Source: Desulfonema magnum | GTDB taxonomy: Bacteria; Desulfobacterota; Desulfobacteria; Desulfobacterales; 4be13 | Assembly (NCBI RefSeq): GCF_017377395.1 | Contig: NZ_CP061800.1 | Span: forward strand, 7,549,001-7,613,000 | Direction: 5' to 3' | DNA length: 64,000 nucleotides | In this document: one piece after another, positions 26,547 to 35,588 of the stretch | How the letters are laid out: the number at the start of each line of letters is the position of its first letter | How positions within the stretch are numbered: the stretch's first letter is position 1 | The notes under the pieces: model-generated | Told to the model about the DNA's origin: nothing | The model's input: the letters and a program-made list of their open reading frames with translations, nothing else | Databases searched by the model: none | Program-made: the position numbers and the translations under genes

Positions 26547-27575
26547 CTACTTTGATAATTGATATTTTCGCACGGCTCTGTTATGGTCTTTCAATGTTTT
26601 TGAAAATTTATGTGTGCTGTCTTTTTTTGAAACAAAATAGAGATAAGAGGTGTCAGCAGGCCAGAGCGCTGATTTTATGGACTCGGCTCCGGGATTTGCA
26701 ATTGGCCCCGGTGGAAGTCCTTTTATTTTATAAGTGTTATAAGGTGTCAGAGTTTTAAGATGCTTTCGGGTGATATTACCGTTAAAATCTTTTATACCGT
26801 AAATCACCGTGGGGTCACTCTGAAGACGCATCCTTTTTTTTAAACGATTGTGAAAAACCGAAGATATGACAGGACGTTCAGCAGCAACACCTGTTTCCTT
26901 TTCAATAATGGATGCCAGCGTGACCACCTGATGAACTGAAAGTTTCAGTTTCTCAGCCTGCTCTTTCCATTCAGGGGTGAATACGGACCAGAAACGACTG
27001 ACCAATGTGGATATCATTTTTTTAGCGGTCACACCTTTTGGGAAATAATAAGTATCCGGAAAAAGATATCCTTCAAAGGTCCAGGCATTAATTCCTTTTT
27101 CATGTATAAAATCCGTATCTGTCGCGGCCGCCAAAAACTCTTTTTCAGATCCAAGCCCGAGTTTGGCAACAGTTGAAGCAATCTGATGCAGATCATAGCC
27201 CTCGGGCAGGGTCAGCTTGCAGAGAAAAACCTTTCCCTTTGCCATTATGTCAAGGATTTCATTGGGCGACATAGCGGAAGAGAGGCGATATTCACCCGCT
27301 TTTATTTTTTTGTCATGTCCTTTGATTCGGGCAAGCAATCTGAATTTATAAGGATTTTTAATAATGCCCGCCTGATGCAACTGTTCGGAAGTGAGACTGA
27401 ACCGCTGGCCCGGAGGGACAACCACAAATATTTCCTGATCTGTATTTGCGGAGATATCTGCATATCGTAAAATATCCAGAAAAAAATACGAAAAAACACC
27501 AATGAATGAAAATAAAATGATTACCAATAATTTCTTCAATTTTAAATACTCCCTGTCTGCCGTGTCGTTTGTCAT
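26547..27575 (-). CDS. mltG: Endolytic murein transglycosylase MltG (YceG-like)
   Basis: A 342-residue inner-membrane protein that cleaves nascent peptidoglycan strands and sets glycan length. One membrane segment (about residues 17-35) is followed by the LysM-like subdomain and the YceG domain with EGYLFPDTYYFPKG near 168 and ASIIEKETG near 220, whose Glu is catalytic; SDPTVIYGI and LPPGPIANPG near 255-295 are also conserved. The start at 27575 has no strong ribosome site; a start a few codons in is possible. Upstream of nagZ on the same strand. Confidence 0.94.
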   Translation of the reverse strand: MTNDTADREYLKLKKLLVIILFSFIGVFSYFFLDILRYADISANTDQEIFVVVPPGQRFSLTSEQLHQAGIIKNPYKFRLLARIKGHDKKIKAGEYRLSSAMSPNEILDIMAKGKVFLCKLTLPEGYDLHQIASTVAKLGLGSEKEFLAAATDTDFIHEKGINAWTFEGYLFPDTYYFPKGVTAKKMISTLVSRFWSVFTPEWKEQAEKLKLSVHQVVTLASIIEKETGVAAERPVISSVFHNRLKKRMRLQSDPTVIYGIKDFNGNITRKHLKTLTPYNTYKIKGLPPGPIANPGAESIKSALWPADTSYLYFVSKKDSTHKFSKTLKDHNRAVRKYQLSK

Positions 27576-27666
27576 TTATGATTTTTCAGAAATAATGACT
27601 GATAGAAAATTATATGTCAAACAACTGCGGATTGTCAAAGGTGTTTAAATTTATGATGGAAAAATG

Positions 27667-27694
27667 TTGACAAAAAAGTTTTCTGTAGTATAAT
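27667..27694 (+). promoter_or_regulatory. Sigma70 promoter of the tRNA gene
   Basis: Perfect TTGACA (27667-27672) and perfect TATAAT (27689-27694) with a 16-bp spacer, ending 16 bp before the mature tRNA 5' end. Confidence 0.85.
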
Positions 27695-27710
27695 AACTCT
27701 TAAATGGTGA

Positions 27711-27786
27711 GCGGGCATAGCTCAGCTGGTAGAGTACAAGCTTCCCAAGCTTGGTGTCGCGAGTTCGAATCTCGTTGCCCGCTCCA
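27711..27786 (+). tRNA. tRNA-Gly (anticodon CCC)
   Basis: A 76-base cloverleaf: acceptor GCGGGCA / TGCCCGC, D arm with AGCTCAGCTGGTAGAG, anticodon stem CAAGC / GCTTG around loop TTCCCAA (anticodon CCC), T arm GCGAG-TTCGAAT-CTCGT and encoded CCA. It reads glycine GGG codons. Preceded by a near-consensus promoter and followed by hairpins with T tracts. Confidence 0.96.
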
Positions 27787-27806
27787 TGGAAAGTCCGATT
27801 TTTTAT

Positions 27807-27835
27807 AAAGGCTATCTGAGGATAGACCTTTTCCT
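27807..27835 (+). terminator. Hairpin after the tRNA
   Basis: AAGGCTATC and GATAGACCTT pair with one bulge, followed by TTCC; a weak candidate terminator for the tRNA. Confidence 0.4.
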
Positions 27836-27937
27836 TATTATGAGTGTATGTATGATTCGGGATTAACTTTTTTGTTATGGCTATATATATGAACAGATAA
27901 AGTTTTTAAATACACTATGGTAAAGGTCTATGTGGTT

Positions 27938-27967
27938 GAAAAAAGCGGGCGGCAGCCCGTTTTTTTA
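27938..27967 (+). terminator. Rho-independent terminator
   Basis: GCGGGC-GGCA-GCCCGT followed by TTTTTTA, preceded by an A tract, so it could also act on the opposite strand. Confidence 0.75.
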
Positions 27968-28023
27968 TTTTGTTTTTATAATAAAGATAAGGCACATACA
28001 GATAAAATAGAAAATTTAAAAAC

Positions 28024-28110
28024 AATAAAATCAGCTCCGGGAGTGCGAAAATCATTTTTCGCAACGACTCCGAAAAATGATTTTCAGAGTCCGGATTTTA
28101 TTATTTTCTG
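28024..28110. repeat. Palindromic element with REP-like core
   Basis: Outer arms AATAAAATC / GATTTTATTATT and an inner GAAAATCATTTTTC / GAAAAATGATTTTC pair. The left arm contains GGGAGTGCGAAAAT, the same head as the REP units at 15.4-17.8 kb. Confidence 0.65.
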
Positions 28111-28233
28111 TACAAAAATAGAAACTACAGGGAGCTAAGACAGGAAAGGAATTTTTTTCCCTTCTTATCCGGCTTCCTTGTCGCTTTTACAAATTTTTAT
28201 TATTTCCTGTACAGTAAAAAAGGATACTTCAAG

Positions 28234-28881
28234 GTGAAACACCGCCGGCGACATAAAAACCGACCGATTGAAAAAAAAGCTTCTCGTTCCGGAAAATCAC
28301 GTCGGCAAACTGATTCCGAAGAACGGGACAGCCAGAAAGATGAAAAAAAACGTGACCACGTAAAAGCTGAAGAGATAAGGCAGATAGCAGAACCTTTGTG
28401 TGAAGCTGAAGGAATGGAACTGGCGCACGTCGAATATCAGCGTGAGGCAGGGGGCAGGGTGCTTCGTCTGTATATAGACAGACCCGGAGGGGTTACGTTA
28501 AATGACTGTGTTTACATCAGCCGTCAGGTCAATGATCTTCTGGATGTTCATTTTATGTCCTCAGGTATTGAAGATGAGCCATACAATCTTGAAGTCTCTT
28601 CACCGGGTCCGAATCGCCCTTTGGGAAAAAGAACTGATTTTGAAAGATTCCGGGGGAAAAAAGTAAAGATCAGAACCCTTGGTCCTGTTGATGGGAAAAA
28701 AAATATCCAGGGGGTTTTGGCAGGATTATCGGAAGAAATAGTACCCCCCTCTGTTTCCGGGCTAAAATCAGATCCGGTAACCTCGGAAGTTTGTGTAAAA
28801 CTCTTGGTCGATGACAAAATCCTGCTGATTCCATATCAGGAAATTACGCGGGCGCGGCTTGTGCCAGAAAAAGTTGATTGA
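28234..28881 (+). CDS. rimP: Ribosome maturation factor RimP
   Basis: A 215-residue RimP needed for 30S assembly, first gene of the translation operon. Family blocks are LYIDRPGGVTLNDC and LEVSSPGPNRPLGKRTDF, with an SH3-like C-terminal domain. It starts at GTG 28234 with AAGGA about 8 bases before it. About 60 very basic residues (rich in K, R, E, D) precede the usual RimP start near EEIRQIAEPLCEAEGMEL; most RimP proteins are near 150 residues, so this extension is odd and may be a disordered RNA-binding tail. An internal start is the alternative, but none has a better ribosome site. Confidence 0.9.
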   Translation: MKHRRRHKNRPIEKKASRSGKSRRQTDSEERDSQKDEKKRDHVKAEEIRQIAEPLCEAEGMELAHVEYQREAGGRVLRLYIDRPGGVTLNDCVYISRQVNDLLDVHFMSSGIEDEPYNLEVSSPGPNRPLGKRTDFERFRGKKVKIRTLGPVDGKKNIQGVLAGLSEEIVPPSVSGLKSDPVTSEVCVKLLVDDKILLIPYQEITRARLVPEKVD

Positions 28882-28924
28882 TAATTGATGATTGATAATT
28901 ATCAGTTATCAATTATCAATTAAA
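28881..28924. repeat. Mirrored heptamer repeat (TTGATAA type)
   Basis: TTGATAATTGATGATTGATA and its inverted partner TATCAGTTATCAATTATCAA meet in the middle, making one hairpin in the rimP-nusA gap. Confidence 0.85.
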
Positions 28925-28949
28925 ATATCTCTTTAACGGAGAATAATGG

Positions 28950-30533
28950 ATGTTTATAACAGATATAAGGCGTGTCATTGAGCAGGTGAGCCGGGATAAG
29001 GGCATTGAAAGTGACATTCTTATCAGAGCAATTGAAGAAGCGCTGAGGTCTGCGGCCAGAAAAAGATTCGGGAATAAGATTGATATTGAAGTCAAATATA
29101 ATGAAGAATTAGGTGAAATCGAAGTATTTCAGTTCAGAGAAGTGGTGGAGAAGATCAGCGAACCTGTTGAAGAATATGAGATGCTCCAAATCACTGTGAA
29201 AGAAGGACTCAAACTTGATCCGGAATGTGAAATTGGCGACAGTCTCGGCACCAAAATGGACACAGGCACTTTTGGCAGGATTGCGGCCCAATCCGCCAAA
29301 CAGGTCATTATCCAAAAAATGAAAGACGCTGAAAGAGAGGCCGTTTATTCAGGATTTATTGATCGGAAAGGTGAGATCATAAACGGCATTGTCCAGCGTA
29401 TTGACCGGGGCAGTATTATTGTCAATCTGGGGCAGACCGAAGCTGTTCTTCCTGAGCGTGAACAGGTTCCGAGAGAAACCTACAGACGCGGGGACAGAAT
29501 ACGAGCCTATATAATGGATGTACGGCAGGACACGCGGGGACCTCAGATTATTCTGTCAAGAACGCATCCGAACTTTCTGATCAATCTTTTTAAAACAGAA
29601 GTACCTGAAATCAGCGAGAGTATCGTGACCATCATGGGGGCGGCCCGCGAACCCGGGGTTCGGGCAAAATTTGCAGTATCCTCCAATGATTCAGACATAG
29701 ACCCGGTCGGAGCCTGCGTGGGCATGAAAGGAAGCCGGGTGCAAAATGTTGTCCAGGAACTCAGAGGCGAAAAAATAGATATCATATCCTGGCATGTTGA
29801 TCCCGCGAAATTTGTTTGTAATGCCCTGGCTCCTGCGGAGATATCAAGGGTTATTATTGACGAGGAAAACCGTTCCATGGAAGTCATTGTCCCTGATGAA
29901 TTTTTGTCCGTGGCAATTGGAAAAGGCGGACAGAATGTGCGGCTTGCTTCCAAATTAACCCGGTGGCGTCTGGATGTCAAAAGTGAGGCTCAGTACAGCG
30001 AAGACATGGAAGATGCTTATAATTCTCTGATGGCATTGCCGGGGATGACCATAAGCTTGGCAGATGCGTTGTATGAAAGAGGCTTTTTTTCTGCTGAGGA
30101 ACTCAGCAAAAGTTCTGTGGAAGATTTGACTCAGGTCAGGGATATTACCGAAGAAAAAGCTCTGGAACTCATTGAAATTGCAAAAAAATATATGGAAGAC
30201 CCTGATGGGGAGATATTACATCTGACTTCCGAGATCACTCAGGAGCAAACATCTCCGGATAAAAGTGTCAGAGGCAATTCCGAAGCTGAGGAGGATTTGT
30301 CGGACAGTCCGGGGGACCCTGAGACGACTGAGGAAGAGGCTTTGCCGGATGATTCAACGAATACTGAGACAGATGAAGATACTTTGTCAAAAAATTCAAC
30401 GGACACCGAGATGCCCGAATATGCCTCAGCGAATGATCCGATTGACAATAACGATCTGGTTGAGTCGGACGGTTCATCTGTCCCGGATGTTCAAAAACAG
30501 GTTGAAAATGATAATGAGAATAATACACTTTAA
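28950..30533 (+). CDS. nusA: Transcription elongation / antitermination factor NusA
   Basis: A 527-residue NusA, which binds RNA polymerase and controls pausing, termination and antitermination. Order: N-terminal domain (about 1-130), S1 domain with GEIINGIVQRIDRGSIIVNL near 138, then two KH domains with DPVGACVGMKGSRVQN near 252 and VAIGKGGQNVRLASKLT near 322, and a helix-hairpin-helix part near 365-415. The last 100 residues are an acidic Ser/Thr/Glu-rich tail with loose repeats, probably disordered. GGAGAA precedes ATG 28950. Part of the rimP-nusA-infB operon. Confidence 0.96.
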   Translation: MFITDIRRVIEQVSRDKGIESDILIRAIEEALRSAARKRFGNKIDIEVKYNEELGEIEVFQFREVVEKISEPVEEYEMLQITVKEGLKLDPECEIGDSLGTKMDTGTFGRIAAQSAKQVIIQKMKDAEREAVYSGFIDRKGEIINGIVQRIDRGSIIVNLGQTEAVLPEREQVPRETYRRGDRIRAYIMDVRQDTRGPQIILSRTHPNFLINLFKTEVPEISESIVTIMGAAREPGVRAKFAVSSNDSDIDPVGACVGMKGSRVQNVVQELRGEKIDIISWHVDPAKFVCNALAPAEISRVIIDEENRSMEVIVPDEFLSVAIGKGGQNVRLASKLTRWRLDVKSEAQYSEDMEDAYNSLMALPGMTISLADALYERGFFSAEELSKSSVEDLTQVRDITEEKALELIEIAKKYMEDPDGEILHLTSEITQEQTSPDKSVRGNSEAEEDLSDSPGDPETTEEEALPDDSTNTETDEDTLSKNSTDTEMPEYASANDPIDNNDLVESDGSSVPDVQKQVENDNENNTL

Positions 30534-30534
30534 T

Positions 30535-30614
30535 TGAAGATTGAAGATTGAAGATTGGGTAATCTGCGAATTCAAATCCCCAATTGTCAATCTTCAATCT
30601 TCAATCTTCAATTT
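30535..30614. repeat. Mirrored heptamer repeat (TTGAAGA type)
   Basis: ATTGAAGATTGAAGATTGAA at the left and its inverse TTCAATCTTCAATCTTCAAT at the right enclose about 35 bp. It fills the nusA-infB gap and keeps the infB frame open upstream of its true start. Confidence 0.9.
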
Positions 30615-30630
30615 AAAAAAAGGGGGATGG

Positions 30631-33531
30631 ATGGCTAAGATCAGAGTATATGAGCTTGCCAGGGACCTTAACATGAAAAGCAAAGTACTCCTTGAAAAAT
30701 TAAAGGATATGGATATTACGGTAGGCAGTCATGTAAGCTCTCTGGATGATGATGTTGTAACCCGGGTCAGAGCCGATGTTTTCGGTGCAAAATCTGACTC
30801 ATCCGATGTAAAACGTTTAAAATCAACGGTTATCCGAAGGCGCAAAAAACGCGTACTGGGAAAGCCTGGTCAGCCAGAACCCATTGAATCTAAAGAACAT
30901 CCTCCTGTTGACATCTCTGCGAAGGATAATACAGAACCCCCCGGACAAGATCAGATGCCTGATATGAAAAATATTGAGCAGCCATCTGATAAAAGTGAAA
31001 AATCCCCTCAAGAACTGCTCGTGGAAGATAAAATCAAGGAACCTGTGGAAGATAAAGCTAAAATTACCGAAGCACCTGCTCCTGACTATGACCAGAAAAA
31101 AGCCGGTACTCAAAAAAATGCGAAGGAAAGTCTTTCTGTCGCAGGGGAAACCTCCCCGGATGTGACGGACAAACATAATGATGCTGATTCAAAAAAGGCA
31201 GGCCAGTCAGCAGTCAAACCTGTCAAACCTGTTCGTCCGTCACAGGAGCGACCCTCCGTATCAAAGGATGAAAAACCGGCTCAGGCTTTAAAAAATGAAA
31301 AGCGGTCCAGAAAAAGAAAAAAAAGAAAAAAAGAGACCCCTGCAAAGATTATAAAATTGCCAACAGAACAGGAAAAAGCATCAGCACCAAAGGAAGTGAT
31401 CAAAAAAAAAGGGTTGGCTGAAAAATCATCAAGAGGCAGACGACAGACGACAGCTTCGGCCCCATATGGTGCGAAGACACCTCCGACAGACAGAACGGTA
31501 CAAAAAGATTCACCCCTGAGAGATAAAAAGAAAAAGAATCAGAGAAAAAAATCAGACGCGGACATGACCCGGCGCGTTGTTTCTCAGGATAAACCGTCCT
31601 CGGGAAAAGAAATAAAGTGGACCAAAAAGAAAATTTCTTTTAAACGAAAAGAGGTGGTTGAAGGAGCTGCACTTTACGACAGATCACAACGAGGTAAAAA
31701 AGGCCGCAGGGGTGCTGCCAAGGCCAAAAATGTCAAAGCCCAGAAGCCTCAGATCACAACGCCGAAAGCTATCAAACGGAGAGTCAAAATTGATGACACC
31801 ATTGTTCTTTCTGATCTGGCAAAACGGATGGGCATCAAAGCCAATGAAATGATCCAGAAGCTGATCGGTCTGGGCGTCATGGTGACGGTGAACCAGACAA
31901 TAGATTTCGACACAGCAGTTCTGGTGGCTTCGGAATTTGATTATGAATTGGAAAGAGCCTCGTTTGAGGAAGAAAGCATTTTAAGCGAAACCACGGAAAA
32001 AGATGATCCTGCCAAGCTCACGGAAAGGTCCCCGGTGGTTACGATCATGGGGCATGTGGATCATGGTAAGACTTCGCTTTTGGATGTCATACGCAAGACC
32101 AGAATAACAGAAATCGAAGCCGGAGGCATCACCCAGCACATCGGTGCATACAATGTTTCAACAGACAACGGACAGATCACCTTTTTGGATACACCGGGAC
32201 ATGAGGCGTTTACATCAATGCGTGCCCGGGGAGCCAAGGTGACGGATCTGGTCGTTTTGGTGGTGGCTGCTGATGACGGGGTCATGCCCCAGACAGTGGA
32301 AGCAATCAACCACTCCAAAGCCGCCGGGGTTCCCATCATTGTAGCGGTCAACAAAATTGACAAGGCAAATGCGGATACTGACCGGGTGGTGCGCGAACTT
32401 TCCGAACAAGGACTTGTACCGGAAGACTGGGGAGGAGACACCATTTTTGTCAAGGTTTCTGCAAAACAGAATCAGGGCATTGACAATCTTCTGGAGATGA
32501 TACTGCTTCAGTCCGAAGTCCTTGAGCTGAAAGCCAATGCAGATAAGCTCGCCAAGGGGTATGTGGTGGAATCAAAACTGGACTCCGGCAGAGGCTCTGT
32601 TGCCACCGTGCTTGTGCAGGAAGGGACCCTTCACGCGGGAAATTCGGTCGTATGCGGCATTCATCACGGAAAAATCCGGGCCATGCTGAACGACAGAGGC
32701 GTGCAGGTCGAATCCGCGGGTCCTTCGATCCCGGTGGAAGTGATCGGACTTTCCGGAGTGCCCAATGCCGGTGATGAGCTTATTGCTGTGAGCGACGATA
32801 AAAGCGCCAAGCAGGTCAGTGTTCATCGGGTTCAGAAGCAGCGGGCCAAAGAACTGGCAAAAACCAGCCGGATGAGCCTTGAAAAACTTTTTGAGAAGAT
32901 GAAAGAAGGCGAAGTCAAGGAACTCAATCTCATCATAAAGGCAGATGTGCATGGCTCTATTGAAGCGATTACAGATTCTTTGGTAAAACTTTCCAACGAA
33001 GAAGTCACCATCCATGTGGTTCATTCCGCGACCGGTACCATCACCGAATCAGATGTTTCCCTGGCAGCGGTATCTGATGCCATCATCATTGGTTTTAATG
33101 TCCGCCCCACGCCGAAAGTACAGGCATTTGCCAGTGAAGAACATGTGGATATGCGCTTTTACAATGTCATATACAATGCCATCAAAGACATCCAGGATGC
33201 CATTGTGGGCATGATGGCGTCCACATATGAAGAGCGGGTCCTGGGCAGGGCTGAGGTTCGCCAGGTATTTCATGTCCCCAAAGTCGGCTCGGTTGCGGGA
33301 ACTTATGTGACCGACGGAAAGATATCGCGAGGCAAGCTTGTGCGCCTTCTCCGGGACGGCGTTGTCTTTTTTGAAGGCAAGCTGGCTTCTCTCCGTCGTT
33401 TCAAAGATGATGTGAAGGAAGTGCAAAGCGGTTATGAATGCGGGATCGGCATCGAAGATTACAATGACATCAAAGTCGGTGACATCATAGAATGTTATTA
33501 TCTGGAAGAGATTAAACCGGAAATCTCATAA
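30631..33531 (+). CDS. infB: Translation initiation factor IF-2
   Basis: A 966-residue GTPase that brings initiator tRNA to the 30S subunit. The N-terminal IF2_N motif (KIRVYELARDLNMKSKVLLE) is followed by a long Lys/Glu/Pro-rich linker (about 60-370), a second IF2_N domain near 390-440, and the G domain with GHVDHGKTSLLD near 472, DTPGHEAF near 518 and NKID near 572, then domains II-IV. The start is ATG 30631 (MAKIRVYEL) behind AGGGGG; the frame is open farther upstream only through the heptamer repeat. Overlapping stop-free repeats could confuse automated start calls. Confidence 0.96.
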   Translation: MAKIRVYELARDLNMKSKVLLEKLKDMDITVGSHVSSLDDDVVTRVRADVFGAKSDSSDVKRLKSTVIRRRKKRVLGKPGQPEPIESKEHPPVDISAKDNTEPPGQDQMPDMKNIEQPSDKSEKSPQELLVEDKIKEPVEDKAKITEAPAPDYDQKKAGTQKNAKESLSVAGETSPDVTDKHNDADSKKAGQSAVKPVKPVRPSQERPSVSKDEKPAQALKNEKRSRKRKKRKKETPAKIIKLPTEQEKASAPKEVIKKKGLAEKSSRGRRQTTASAPYGAKTPPTDRTVQKDSPLRDKKKKNQRKKSDADMTRRVVSQDKPSSGKEIKWTKKKISFKRKEVVEGAALYDRSQRGKKGRRGAAKAKNVKAQKPQITTPKAIKRRVKIDDTIVLSDLAKRMGIKANEMIQKLIGLGVMVTVNQTIDFDTAVLVASEFDYELERASFEEESILSETTEKDDPAKLTERSPVVTIMGHVDHGKTSLLDVIRKTRITEIEAGGITQHIGAYNVSTDNGQITFLDTPGHEAFTSMRARGAKVTDLVVLVVAADDGVMPQTVEAINHSKAAGVPIIVAVNKIDKANADTDRVVRELSEQGLVPEDWGGDTIFVKVSAKQNQGIDNLLEMILLQSEVLELKANADKLAKGYVVESKLDSGRGSVATVLVQEGTLHAGNSVVCGIHHGKIRAMLNDRGVQVESAGPSIPVEVIGLSGVPNAGDELIAVSDDKSAKQVSVHRVQKQRAKELAKTSRMSLEKLFEKMKEGEVKELNLIIKADVHGSIEAITDSLVKLSNEEVTIHVVHSATGTITESDVSLAAVSDAIIIGFNVRPTPKVQAFASEEHVDMRFYNVIYNAIKDIQDAIVGMMASTYEERVLGRAEVRQVFHVPKVGSVAGTYVTDGKISRGKLVRLLRDGVVFFEGKLASLRRFKDDVKEVQSGYECGIGIEDYNDIKVGDIIECYYLEEIKPEIS

Positions 33532-33535
33532 AGAA

Positions 33536-33726
33536 TTGATAATTGATAATTGATAATTGATAATTTTTCAAGGCATTCTTCATTTGTCAGTTTACACTTT
33601 ACTACAGAACAATTTTGCAAATTGTTCCAGATGCCGGAAAAAGTGTAAACTACTTTTTAGTCTGTATGAAGGATGCCTTGATAATTTTTTAATTTTCAAT
33701 TTTCAACTTTTAATTCTCAATTAAAA
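33536..33726. repeat. Heptamer repeat with a nested palindromic element
   Basis: Outer part: TTGATAATTGATAATTGATA at the left, and degenerate inverted units (TTTTCAATTTTCAA, TTCTCAATTAAAA) at the right. Nested at 33569-33680 is a 112-bp element with ends CAAGGCATTCTTCAT / ATGAAGGATGCCTTG and inner AGTTTACACTTT / AAAGTGTAAACT, so it seems to have landed inside the heptamer hairpin. Confidence 0.8.
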
Positions 33727-33727
33727 T

Positions 33728-34015
33728 ATGGTCATAGGTATCGGAATCATTACATTCAGGATTCATGACTGCCGTTCTCTGAAAGGAAAGAGAAAGGTGG
33801 TGAAATCCGTCATTACCCAGTTGCGCAATCATTTTAATGTTTCGGTCGCGGAAGTGGGATCGAATGATATTTATCAAAGGGCGGAAATTGGTTTCGCGTT
33901 GACAGGAAATGATCAGAAGGTCATAAATTCTAAAATAGATAAATTATTTAATCTGGCAGAAAATCTGGGCCTTGCTGAAATTATTGACACTGAAATGGAA
34001 ATCATCAGTTATTGA
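33728..34015 (+). CDS. DUF503 (YlxP-like) protein
   Basis: A 95-residue DUF503 protein, a small alpha/beta family regularly found between infB and rbfA; a role in ribosome assembly is inferred from that position. Blocks seen: CRSLKGKRKVVKSVITQL and NVSVAEVGSNDIYQRAEIGF. It starts at ATG 33728 directly after the repeat, with no clear ribosome site. Confidence 0.9.
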   Translation: MVIGIGIITFRIHDCRSLKGKRKVVKSVITQLRNHFNVSVAEVGSNDIYQRAEIGFALTGNDQKVINSKIDKLFNLAENLGLAEIIDTEMEIISY

Positions 34016-34073
34016 GAAAAGAGAAGTGAGAATTTCTTTTTTTTCAATTCTCAATTCTCAATTCTCAATTAAA
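34013..34073. repeat. Mirrored heptamer repeat (TTGAGAA / TTCTCAA type)
   Basis: TTGAGAAAAGAGAAGTGAGAA at the left pairs loosely with tandem TTCTCAATTCTCAA units at the right, in the DUF503-rbfA gap. Confidence 0.8.
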
Positions 34074-34076
34074 ATT

Positions 34077-34424
34077 ATGAAACCTTTTAAACGAGCAGAC
34101 AGAGTCGGCGGCCTGATACAAGAAACTTTGTCCGATATTTTACGGAAAAAGATTAAAGATCCCCGCCTCGATATGACAGTCATCACGGGCGTTGAAATGT
34201 CAGCGGATTTGAAAAACGCACGTATATTTTTTTCCACATCAGCAGGCAGCGAAGACAGACAAAAAGAAGTGGCAGCGGGCTTTCAAAGTGCGATGGGGTA
34301 TATAAGACGCACGCTTGCCCGGGAACTTGAGTTACGATATATGCCCACTCTTAAATTCTATTATGATACGTCTTTTGACTATGGCGCACATATTGACAAC
34401 GTACTTAAAAAAATTGAAGATTGA
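34077..34424 (+). CDS. rbfA: 30S ribosome-binding factor RbfA
   Basis: A 115-residue KH-fold protein for 30S maturation and 16S 5'-end processing. Family blocks: RADRVGGLIQETLSDIL at the N-terminus, KIKDPRLDMTVITGVEMS, and LELRYMPTLKFYYDTSFDYG at the C-terminus. The frame is open upstream through the heptamer repeat, but MKPFKRADRV at 34077 is the natural start. Confidence 0.95.
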   Translation: MKPFKRADRVGGLIQETLSDILRKKIKDPRLDMTVITGVEMSADLKNARIFFSTSAGSEDRQKEVAAGFQSAMGYIRRTLARELELRYMPTLKFYYDTSFDYGAHIDNVLKKIED

Positions 34425-34457
34425 TGCCTGAACTGAAACGTGTTCAATGTTCAATTA

Positions 34458-35534
34458 ATGCAAGTCATGGAGAATATCATACGCTATCTGAAGCACAGCG
34501 AAAATGTGCTCATTGCCTCTCACGTCAATCCGGACGGCGACGCGGTTGGTTCTCTGATTGCTATGGGCCTTGCGCTGAATGCGTTGAATATAAAAACAAC
34601 GCTTTATAACGAAAGCAAGATCCCGACTGTCTATTGCTTCCTGCCATCAGTCGCTCGCATCGTTCCGACACTCGACAACATTCAAAACTCGACATTTGAA
34701 TATGACGCTGCCATTGTTCTCGACTGCGGAGATATACAGAGAGTGGGTAAGATGGGGTCGGAATTAGGGAAGTCAGGTTCCGGGTTTCAACTCATCAATA
34801 TTGATCATCATATCACCAACACATATTTTGGTGATTTTCACCTGATTGATATATCTGCATGTGCCACCGCGGAAATCATATATCGTCTGATAAAAAAAAT
34901 GGGGGTTCCGATAACTTCGGCCATTGCCACATGCATATACACGGGAATTCTGACAGATACGGGTTCGTTCCGTTTTTCAAACACCAACAAGGCAGCGTTT
35001 GAAATTTGTAATGAAATGGTGGCACTGGGCGTTGATCCGTATAATGTTGCCAAGCATGTGTATGGAAGATATTCCATGGGGCGTCTGAAGCTTTTAAATC
35101 TGGCCCTTGATACCCTTGAAGTTTCATATAATGGTAAGGTGTCCATGATGACAATTACCCGGGATATGTTTGATGAAACCGGTACGCAGGCTGAGGACAC
35201 GGACGGGCTGATCAATTATGCCAGACGGATAAAAGATGTCAAACTCGCTGTTCTTATTCAGGAATGCTGGCTTCCTGACTGCCAACTGCCAGTTTCGGAT
35301 TATCATATTCCGGTCAAAAAACAACAGTCAGAAATCAAAAAACGTCCCGGGTCTGTTGCGAAAAATCGAAATTTTCATGTCAGCCTGCGTTCCGACGGAA
35401 CGATTGATGTGGCGTCAATTGCCGCCAATTTTGGCGGTGGCGGACATCGGACTGCGGCGGGATTTAATATTGAGTCTTCGATATCTGATCTGAAATACGG
35501 AATTTTTAATCTGGCCAAAGAAATTGTCAACTGA
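34458..35534 (+). CDS. nrnA: DHH/DHHA1 phosphoesterase, NrnA-like
   Basis: About 358 residues; nanoRNase / pAp phosphatase type that degrades short oligoribonucleotides. DHH motifs: ASHVNPDGDAVGSLIAMGLA near the N-terminus, AIVLDCGDIQRVG near 90 and NIDHHITNTYFGD near 117; the DHHA1 substrate motif GGGGHRTAAGF is near the C-terminus. A short insert rich in K and Q near 290 precedes DHHA1. The start is uncertain: GTG 34440, ATG 34458 and ATG 34467 are in frame and none has a clear ribosome site. Confidence 0.9.
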   Translation: MQVMENIIRYLKHSENVLIASHVNPDGDAVGSLIAMGLALNALNIKTTLYNESKIPTVYCFLPSVARIVPTLDNIQNSTFEYDAAIVLDCGDIQRVGKMGSELGKSGSGFQLINIDHHITNTYFGDFHLIDISACATAEIIYRLIKKMGVPITSAIATCIYTGILTDTGSFRFSNTNKAAFEICNEMVALGVDPYNVAKHVYGRYSMGRLKLLNLALDTLEVSYNGKVSMMTITRDMFDETGTQAEDTDGLINYARRIKDVKLAVLIQECWLPDCQLPVSDYHIPVKKQQSEIKKRPGSVAKNRNFHVSLRSDGTIDVASIAANFGGGGHRTAAGFNIESSISDLKYGIFNLAKEIVN

Positions 35535-35588
35535 ACTCAACAACTCGACAAGTCCGATTTGCTCCGTGTCTTCAACAGATTTTAATAT

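Larger units (their letters stand above)
27787..28233. other. Gap between tRNA-Gly and rimP
   Basis: Holds two terminator-like hairpins and one larger palindrome (separate entries). Near-duplicate TTTCTGTACA / TTTCCTGTACAG motifs flank the last 90 bp. I see no gene; any promoter for rimP should lie here. Confidence 0.6.

Noticed and set aside
30541..30630. Extended N-terminus of IF-2
   Set aside because: It reads the mirrored heptamer repeat; MAKIRVYEL at 30631 is the family start and has AGGGGG before it.
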